5,697 nt of DNA. It comes from Deltaproteobacteria bacterium (lineage in GTDB: Bacteria; Desulfobacterota; Desulfarculia; Adiutricales; Adiutricaceae). The notes below the pieces were generated by a model. The model did no database searches, was not told where the DNA came from, and saw only the letters and a list, made by a program, of their open reading frames with translations. The position numbers and the translations under genes were made by a program. Below, piece after piece: positions 1-4,438 of the stretch. How positions within the stretch are numbered: position 1 is the stretch's first letter; each line of letters opens with the position of its first letter. The stretch spans positions 1 through 5,697 of the forward strand of contig JAISZP010000041.1 of NCBI GenBank assembly GCA_031269135.1. The letters run 5' to 3'.

Positions 1-845
1 TTCCCCACTTTCCGACTGAAGGCTTCCCAGCCGGCTCTCTCTATGGTTAAACGAAATCTCTCAGACGGTTTTCCGTAAGCGTCGAAAAAATCCAAGGCGG
101 CGTCGGATAGGCTGTAGATCTCTTCTACTGTGGTTACAGCGCGTTTTAGCTGCCGACCTGTCGCGATGCGGTTGCCGAAAAGCCCGCCGAAGGAAATAAG
201 GTAGCAAGGTTGCGCTCGCCAAGCGTCGCTAGGGCAGACTTTAGCGCATCTGCCGCAGTGGTTGCACTTTTGAGCGTCTAATATAATCTCATCTTCAGTA
301 AGCGTCAAAGCCTTTTCCCGGCAGGCCTTCAGACAAACCCCGCATAAAGTGCAGCTATCTTTGAGCCACGTGACGGCTAGGCCGCCTTTAACGCCTAAAT
401 CGTTTTCTTCGGCCTTCAGGCAGTTATTTTGGCACCCGGTTATGCCGAATTTAAATTTGTGCGGAAGCTGGCGGCCAAAGTAGCGCTCTGAAATGCCGCC
501 GGCCAGCGAGGTGGTTTCAATGCAGCCGCTCGGACAGATGTCGCTTCCCTGACAAGCGGTGACTGTTCTGACTCTGGGGCCGCAAACTCCTGTATCGACT
601 CCCCCCTCTTTTAAGGAAGTCTTGACGGCCTCGACGTCGGCAAGTTTAATGAAAGGAATCTCCAAACCCTGGCGAGAGGTGAAGTGGACGTAACCGCCGC
701 CGTAAGCATCGGCGACGTCGATGACGGTTTTGAGCTGCGCGGTGGTCATATTGCCGCCTACGACTTTTAGTCTTAGGGAAAAGTTGTCCTTTTGTTTTTG
801 GCGCATGAAACCGCCGTTTTTTAAGGCTTTGTAATCGATGGCCAT
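1..845 (-). CDS. Siroheme [4Fe-4S] sulfite reductase, AsrC/Fsr-like (3' end missing)
   Basis: Predicted to reduce sulfite to sulfide in the cytoplasm, the last step of the pathway encoded here. The frame is open from the ATG at 845 to the window edge, 281 codons; Salmonella AsrC is about 337 residues, so roughly 50 C-terminal residues may be missing. Residues about 20-85 form a ferredoxin-reductase-like half domain with the sulfite-reductase signature YVHFTSRQGLEIP. The siroheme-coupled cluster ligands are visible as C-x5-C (Cys98, Cys104) and C-x3-C (Cys138, Cys142, in TGCQNNC). A ferredoxin insert follows with two C-x2-C-x2-C-x3-C motifs (Cys165/168/171/175 and Cys194/197/200/204). The start is chosen because AGGGAGG lies 11 bases upstream and MAIDYKALKNGGF resembles family N-termini. 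I see no partner subunit in the window. It is either AsrC proper or one of the stand-alone small sulfite reductases; I cannot separate these, so no symbol is given. A nitrite-reducing relative is less likely given the neighbours. Confidence 0.88.
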   Translation of the reverse strand, partial: MAIDYKALKNGGFMRQKQKDNFSLRLKVVGGNMTTAQLKTVIDVADAYGGGYVHFTSRQGLEIPFIKLADVEAVKTSLKEGGVDTGVCGPRVRTVTACQGSDICPSGCIETTSLAGGISERYFGRQLPHKFKFGITGCQNNCLKAEENDLGVKGGLAVTWLKDSCTLCGVCLKACREKALTLTEDEIILDAQKCNHCGRCAKVCPSDAWRAQPCYLISFGGLFGNRIATGRQLKRAVTTVEEIYSLSDAALDFFDAYGKPSERFRLTIERAGWEAFSRKVG

Positions 846-856
846 ACCGTAAAATG

Positions 857-863
857 CCTCCCT
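857..863 (-). promoter_or_regulatory. Ribosome binding site of the sulfite reductase gene
   Basis: The minus strand reads AGGGAGG, a strong Shine-Dalgarno match, 11 bases before the ATG at 845. The spacing is slightly long, but no closer in-frame start exists. It supports this ATG although the reading frame stays open further upstream into repeat DNA. Confidence 0.7.
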
Positions 864-895
864 GAATCGCTGAACAGATTCCAAATGCAAACACC

Positions 896-909
896 GATGA
901 ACGATGAAC
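896..909. repeat. Direct duplication of a heptamer in the sulfite reductase leader
   Basis: On the plus strand GATGAAC occurs twice back to back (896-902 and 903-909), followed by TGATCGATAAA leading into the 4-base array. A further TGATGAAC occurs at 1024-1031. It looks like the gene-proximal end of the repeat-filled 846-1087 spacer. Confidence 0.5.
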
Positions 910-914
910 TGATC

Positions 915-966
915 GATAAATAAATAAATCAATCAATCAATAAATCAATAAATAAATAAACAAATA
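915..966. repeat. Tetranucleotide tandem array, 13 units
   Basis: On the plus strand the sequence falls into 13 consecutive four-base units: GATA, then mixtures of AATA and AATC, with one AACA. It lies between cysN and the sulfite reductase gene, about 50 bases upstream of the latter's Shine-Dalgarno site. The copies are impure, so the array is old or drifting. Phase variation by slippage is conceivable, but the array lies outside the coding part, so copy-number change would not shift a reading frame. Confidence 0.85.
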
Positions 967-967
967 A

Positions 968-1039
968 CAGATAAACCAATAAGCTGCTAAGCCGACAAAC
1001 AGATAAACCGATAAATTGATGCTTGATGAACTGATGGCT
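968..1039. repeat. Eight-base periodic degenerate array, about 9 units
   Basis: Directly next to the 4-base array, the plus strand can be cut into nine consecutive 8-mers: CAGATAAA, CCAATAAG, CTGCTAAG, CCGACAAA, CAGATAAA, CCGATAAA, TTGATGCT, TGATGAAC, TGATGGCT. The first six are clearly related, and one is an exact copy 32 bases away; the last three form a second subfamily. Similar words (ACTGATGA, ACTGATAA, CAGATGAA) continue with looser spacing to about 1073, just short of the cysN stop codon at 1088. No gene, terminator hairpin or known regulatory element is evident in the 846-1087 spacer. Confidence 0.65.
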
Positions 1040-1087
1040 ATAACTGATGACTGATAACGATAAACAGATGAACGGACCAACGAGACC

Positions 1088-2779
1088 TTAAACGTTGTCG
1101 CCGAAGGCGATGAAGCGGTAGACGTTAAAATTGAGCCATTTCTGCGCCCAAAGAGCTTCTTTTTCGGAGGTCAAGTTTTCGTAGTCCGCTTTAGCCTCGG
1201 CCCAATCACGGCTGGAGTTCACCATTAAGGCGAAGCCCCGACCGTTGACCATAGGGTAATGTTGATAGGAAAAATCAGGTAAGGGGACCAAATCGTCGAC
1301 CTTGCAATTTCGTATCCTTACGGCGACATCGTCTCTAAAGACGATTATGTCGAATGAATTCGGGTATCGGTAACTGCGGCCTTCGACTGGGACGTCGTCG
1401 CCGACGGTATAGAGGTCCGTCGTTTCGACTTTACTTACCGCCATCCGCGAGAGGTTGTAGTAGTATTCCTCAAAGACCTCGCAGCGGGCCTGGATTTGTC
1501 CCATGACGAAGCCGTGTTTGGTTTTTTCCATGCCCTGGGCATTGGTGATGATTCCTCCCCCGGCGACGTCGTAATGGTCGACTATCACAAACCTGCCGGT
1601 AGCTTTGTGATGCGAAAAAAGGTCCAAGGCCAGAGGCGTCTGCAGGGTGATTTCGACTTCCGCGACTGAATTTTGCCTCACTTGATTTTCCGCCGGAAGG
1701 GGAGCTAAGGAAGACGAGTCGATTATGTGGAAGATTTCGGATACCTGGGCCTGGGTTTCCGATGCGGCAAGTTTGAGCTTGTAGCGCTCATTGACCGTTA
1801 GAGGTCTTTTGCCAAGCCAAAAGATGGAGGCTCTGAATTTATCGGCGACTATCGGGGCCTGCTGGCTCGCGAGGCTTATTATTTCGCCTCGGCGGTTAAA
1901 AAATTCATCTGAGACGATGAGACCAACCGACTCTCCTTGTTGAGCGCTGCCCTTGAGATCTCTGTCCAACCAAGCGGCGAGCGAGGTCACGTGGGTCGTC
2001 TTTAGGCCGGGTGATATCAGAATTTCATCTCCGATGGAGACCCTGCCGCTTTCTATCCTTCCGGCTAAGATCCGTCTATCGTCAAATTTATAGACGTCTT
2101 GTATGGGAAGTCTAAAAGCAATCTGGTCGTCCGAGAGCTTTGTAAGACCGTCTAAAGCCCCAAGGACCGTAGGACCGCTGTACCAGGAGAGTTCGGAAGA
2201 AGGTTCGGTGATGTTGAGTCCCTCTTTAGCCGACACAGGCAGGCAGAAAGAAGGAGCAAGACCGAGCGTTTTCATAAAGCCGGTCATTTCGGCGTTTATG
2301 CGTTCAAAGACGCTTGGGTCGAATCCTACCAAGTCCATTTTGTTGACGATTAGAGCAATCTGCCGTATCCCCAGCAGCGACAACATATGGGCGTGCCTAC
2401 GTGATTGCTCTTCGACTCCCCGCAAGGCGTCTATCACCAAAAAGGCGGCCTCGGCGTCGGAGGCCCCGGAGACCATGTTTTTCAAGAATTCCACGTGGCC
2501 CGGCGCATCAATGATAACATAACTTCTCTTTTGGGTCCTAAAACTTAACTGGGTAGTGTCGATCGTTATGCCTTGTCTTTGTTCTTCTTCAAAGGCGTCA
2601 AGAAGATTGGCGTATTCAAAAGGTTGTCCGGTCTCGGCGGCGATGCGCTTGACCTTGTCGATGGCCCCTTGGGTTAAGCTATGAGTGTCGTATAAAAGTC
2701 GGCCTATGACCGTGGATTTGCCGTGGTCGACGTGTCCGGTGAAGACAAGTTTAATTTTTTCCGATCCTATTTCTGACAA
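1088..2779 (-). CDS. cysN: Sulfate adenylyltransferase subunit 1, GTPase (CysN)
   Basis: GTPase subunit of ATP sulfurylase; with CysD it couples GTP hydrolysis to APS formation from ATP and sulfate. Counting from the proposed TTG start (563 aa), the translation-factor GTPase domain shows the P-loop GHVDHGKST (15-23), switch I region QRQGITIDTTQLSF (67-80), DAPGH (91-95), NKMD (146-149) and SAK (183-185). Beta-barrel domains follow (about 220-410), ending near VDHYDVAGGGII. The P-loop reads HVDHGKS, EF-Tu-like, not the GSVDDGKS of enterobacterial CysN. E. coli CysN is 475 residues; the extra ~150 C-terminal residues lack an APS-kinase P-loop, so this is not a CysN-CysC fusion. Start choice: the frame runs upstream to a TTG at 2911 (607 aa), but the added 44 residues are largely encoded by a 16-base tandem array and no ribosome site precedes them. 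GGAGG at 2785-2789 sits 5 bases before TTG 2779. GTG 2791 is a weaker alternative. Confidence 0.93.
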   Translation of the reverse strand: MSEIGSEKIKLVFTGHVDHGKSTVIGRLLYDTHSLTQGAIDKVKRIAAETGQPFEYANLLDAFEEEQRQGITIDTTQLSFRTQKRSYVIIDAPGHVEFLKNMVSGASDAEAAFLVIDALRGVEEQSRRHAHMLSLLGIRQIALIVNKMDLVGFDPSVFERINAEMTGFMKTLGLAPSFCLPVSAKEGLNITEPSSELSWYSGPTVLGALDGLTKLSDDQIAFRLPIQDVYKFDDRRILAGRIESGRVSIGDEILISPGLKTTHVTSLAAWLDRDLKGSAQQGESVGLIVSDEFFNRRGEIISLASQQAPIVADKFRASIFWLGKRPLTVNERYKLKLAASETQAQVSEIFHIIDSSSLAPLPAENQVRQNSVAEVEITLQTPLALDLFSHHKATGRFVIVDHYDVAGGGIITNAQGMEKTKHGFVMGQIQARCEVFEEYYYNLSRMAVSKVETTDLYTVGDDVPVEGRSYRYPNSFDIIVFRDDVAVRIRNCKVDDLVPLPDFSYQHYPMVNGRGFALMVNSSRDWAEAKADYENLTSEKEALWAQKWLNFNVYRFIAFGDNV

Positions 2780-2784
2780 AAGCG

Positions 2785-2789
2785 CCTCC
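2785..2789 (-). promoter_or_regulatory. Ribosome binding site deciding the cysN start
   Basis: The minus strand reads GGAGG, followed by CGCTT and then TTG (2779-2777), giving a 5-base spacing. This places translation start downstream of the 16-base repeat array and yields an N-terminus (MSEIGSEKIKLVFTGHVDHG) with the P-loop at the distance usual for CysN and EF-Tu proteins. Confidence 0.6.
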
Positions 2790-2806
2790 ACAAAAGCTTC
2801 TCGCTG

Positions 2807-2886
2807 GTCTTCAAACTGATAAGTCTTTAAACTGACAAGTCTTCGAACTGATAAGTCTCTAAACTGATAAGTCTTAAAACTGATGA
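2807..2886. repeat. 16-base tandem array, 5 units, upstream of cysN
   Basis: Five head-to-tail 16-base units on the plus strand, starting at 2807, 2823, 2839, 2855 and 2871. The first is GTCTTCAAACTGATAA, and the others differ from it by about one to three bases. Because 16 is not a multiple of 3, the minus-strand frame in line with cysN reads through it as a 16-residue protein period: FKTYQF at the start recurs as LKTYQF. The array lies just upstream of the cysN Shine-Dalgarno site and is probably untranslated leader, not protein. Its AACTGATAA core resembles words in the 968-1075 repeats. Confidence 0.93.
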
Positions 2887-2914
2887 TTATGCGCTCAAGT
2901 AGACGCATCAAGCT

Positions 2915-3247
2915 GTTACGTCTGCCCGGCTATTGATTGCGCCCATCTTTTGCAACTGCCCGGTTATTGACTGCGCCCATCTTTTTCGTCCGCCAGTCCA
3001 TTAATTGTACCCGTCTATTGCATGCGCCCAGTCATTGCATACGGTCATTGCCTCCGCCCGTCTATTGCAAGCGTCCAGTCATTGCATCCAGTCATTGCAT
3101 CCGCCAGTCCATTGCATGCGTCCAGTCTATTGCATCCGCCAGTCCATTGCATGCGTCCGGTCATTGCATCCGCCAGTCCATCACATGTAACCGTCCATTA
3201 CTTGCAACCATCCAACACTTGCAACCGTCCATCACATGTATCCGTCC
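2915..3247. repeat. 17-base tandem array, 20 units, from the cysD stop codon towards cysN
   Basis: On the plus strand twenty consecutive units start at 2915, 2932, 2949, 2966, 2983, 3000, 3017, 3034, 3047, 3064, 3081, 3094, 3111, 3129, 3146, 3163, 3180, 3197, 3214 and 3231. Seventeen are 17 bases long, two are 13 (3034 and 3081), and one is 18 (3111). Most middle units begin ATTGCAT and end in GTCC, CGTC or AGTCC. The unit at 3231-3247 lies inside cysD and contains its stop codon; the four nearest cysD are the most alike to it. The middle part alternates two subtypes, ATTGCATGCGTCC and ATTGCATCCGCCAGTCC, and the distal part alternates another pair (units 2915/2949 and 2932/2966), giving a 34-base higher-order period. 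The array makes up most of the 450-base cysD-cysN spacer. There are no CRISPR-like unique spacers and no coding potential. Confidence 0.95.
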
Positions 3248-4032
3248 TTGCGCAGTTTCTGCATGGCGTAAGCGTCTTCTTGGTCTTGAGCTCGGCCGGC
3301 TCTCTCGCTTATATTGGTCGCTTTGAGTTCTTCGATGATTTCAGAAACAGTCGAGGCGCTGCTTTTGACTCTTCCCGTGCATGGGGCGCACCCCAATGAG
3401 CGGTAGCGTTCTCCATGTTTGGCGAAGTAAAGATCGATGACGGGTATCTGTTCGCTTTCGATATAGGCCCAGATATCGAGTTCATTCCACTGCAAAAGAG
3501 GATGCACTCTTATATGATGACCCTTTGGGAAATCGGTCTTGAATTGGCCCCAGAGTTCGGGTGGTTGATTGGTGTAATCCCACTCGTCGCGTTGGTTGCG
3601 CTCGGAAAAAACCCTTTCTTTGGAGCGCGACCCTTCCTCGTCTCGCCGGACTCCCACGATCAACCCGTCAAAGCCGTACTGTTTGGTCATATCGTTTAAA
3701 GCATCCGTCTTTAAGGCCCTGCAGCACGTCAAACGGCCTTTTTCCGGCCCCATTCCCTCGGCCAGAGCCTGGGTGTTTTGGTGAACGATGAGGTCCAATT
3801 TCATATCTCTGACCACTTTGTCGCGGTAGGCGATCATCTCGGCGATTTTGTAGCTGGTGTCGACGTGAATGAAGGGAAAAGGGCAGTGCCCGAAGAAGGC
3901 CTTTTTGGCCAGCCACAGAAGAACGGTCGAATCCTTGCCGATCGACCACAAAAGACCTAAGCGGCCCAGTTTTTTGAAGGCTTCCCTTAGGATGAAGATG
4001 CTGTAAGCTTCTAAAGATTGGAGATGATTCAT
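3232..4032 (-). CDS. cysD: Sulfate adenylyltransferase subunit 2 (CysD)
   Basis: Catalytic subunit of ATP sulfurylase: transfers AMP from ATP to sulfate to give APS plus pyrophosphate, working in a complex with CysN in the cytoplasm. The 266-residue product has the PP-loop SIGKDS (30-35), the [12 protein letters not shown] block (101-112), [14 protein letters not shown] (127-140), [12 protein letters not shown] (209-220) and the [10 protein letters not shown] segment (243-252). All are hallmarks of CysD within the PAPS-reductase-like superfamily. It is somewhat shorter than E. coli CysD (302 residues) but complete, ending KLRKDGYM, which matches the usual KKREGY-type CysD terminus. The ATG at 4032 gives a family-like N-terminus ([17 protein letters not shown]). 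No good Shine-Dalgarno precedes it, only a GAGA within the adjacent heptamer repeats. The last codons and stop form the first unit of the downstream 17-base array. It lies between the aprB-like gene (97-base gap) and cysN. Confidence 0.97.
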   Translation of the reverse strand: MNHLQSLEAYSIFILREAFKKLGRLGLLWSIGKDSTVLLWLAKKAFFGHCPFPFIHVDTSYKIAEMIAYRDKVVRDMKLDLIVHQNTQALAEGMGPEKGRLTCCRALKTDALNDMTKQYGFDGLIVGVRRDEEGSRSKERVFSERNQRDEWDYTNQPPELWGQFKTDFPKGHHIRVHPLLQWNELDIWAYIESEQIPVIDLYFAKHGERYRSLGCAPCTGRVKSSASTVSEIIEELKATNISERAGRAQDQEDAYAMQKLRKDGYM

Positions 4033-4036
4033 ATCG

Positions 4037-4113
4037 ATTCTCGATTCAAAATTCTCGATTCAAAATTCTCGATTTTCAGTTTTCAGTTCTCAACGACAAA
4101 CGACGAATGAAAT
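4037..4113. repeat. Heptanucleotide tandem array, about 11 units, upstream of cysD
   Basis: From 4037 the plus strand falls into 7-mers: ATTCTCG, ATTCAAA, ATTCTCG, ATTCAAA, ATTCTCG, ATTTTCA, GTTTTCA, GTTCTCA, ACGACAA, ACGACGA, ATGAAAT. The first five form a perfect 14-base dimer repeat (ATTCTCGATTCAAA, 2.5 copies), which then decays into simpler heptamers. The array fills most of the gap between the aprB-like stop and the cysD ATG and ends 4 bases from that ATG, so the cysD ribosome-binding region is made of repeat sequence. The remaining 16 bases (4114-4129) are AT-rich with nothing recognisable. Confidence 0.85.
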
Positions 4114-4129
4114 ATAAAAGAGTGAAAAA

Positions 4130-4438
4130 TCAGTAACTGTTCGCTTTGAGGGCGTCTACTTGAATTGTACGCGCCTGTCGGTTGGGAAAATGGACCTCCC
4201 AATGAATTGTCGAGTCTTGTCGTTTAAAAGTGAGAAAGGCTCCTCTCCCGCCGATGGATGGAGCCAAAAACATATAAATCGCTTGGGTGGGACAGACTTT
4301 TAAGCAACTACAACAGCCCCAACAGTTCTCGGAATTTTCGACGTCGATATGCTCCTTACGGACGATTAAGCCGCCGGGACAGATATCGAGACATTGTCCG
4401 CAATCGATGCATTTATTAATGTCAATCTGAATGCTCAT
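4130..4438 (-). CDS. aprB: APS reductase beta subunit-like ferredoxin (AprB-type)
   Basis: Small iron-sulfur subunit that should pass electrons to the FAD of the AprA-like partner for reduction of APS to sulfite and AMP. The 102-residue product has two [4Fe-4S] motifs: CIDCGQCLDICP (Cys10/13/16/20) and CWGCCSCLKVCP (Cys39/42/45/49). The CWGC..C form of the second motif is typical of AprB and not of generic 2[4Fe-4S] ferredoxins. Cys43 is an extra cysteine within it. After the clusters comes a beta-rich tail of about 50 residues (FLTFKRQDSTIHWEVHFP). Dissimilatory AprB is about 150 residues, so this is the short form seen beside CysDN in anaerobes. The ATG overlaps the aprA-like gene by 17 bases, with only weak GAAGAA upstream, suggesting translational coupling. 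Alternative: another ferredoxin-type partner of a fumarate-reductase-like flavoprotein, unlikely given cysDN next door. Confidence 0.88.
   Translation of the reverse strand: MSIQIDINKCIDCGQCLDICPGGLIVRKEHIDVENSENCWGCCSCLKVCPTQAIYMFLAPSIGGRGAFLTFKRQDSTIHWEVHFPNRQARTIQVDALKANSY

Noticed and set aside
646..936. Minus-strand 96-residue open frame rich in Arg and His
   Set aside because: It overlaps the 5' part of the sulfite reductase gene in a different frame. The latter has intact cluster motifs and a Shine-Dalgarno site, while this product resembles nothing.
911..960. Possible promoter for the sulfite reductase gene (TTGATT and TATTTA-like words on the minus strand)
   Set aside because: The tetranucleotide array produces such words at many spacings, so a match carries no weight. 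No specific -35/-10 pair stands out.
2889..2908. Short inverted repeat ATGCG/CGCAT between the 16- and 17-base arrays, considered as a hairpin or terminator
   Set aside because: Only 5 base pairs with a 10-base loop and no T-run. It is expected by chance, and a terminator between cysD and cysN would be unlikely.
2915..3247. CRISPR array
   Set aside because: Units are 17 bases, directly adjacent, degenerate and without unique spacers; no cas genes are present. It is a plain tandem repeat.
2937..3399. Overlapping plus-strand open frames (2937-3326, 3005-3190, 3022-3399) with repetitive, Ser/His/Cys-rich products
   Set aside because: They are the 17-base array read in all three plus frames. 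The unit has almost no stop codons on that strand, so frames stay open by chance. They also run into cysD on the opposite strand and have no plausible start signals.
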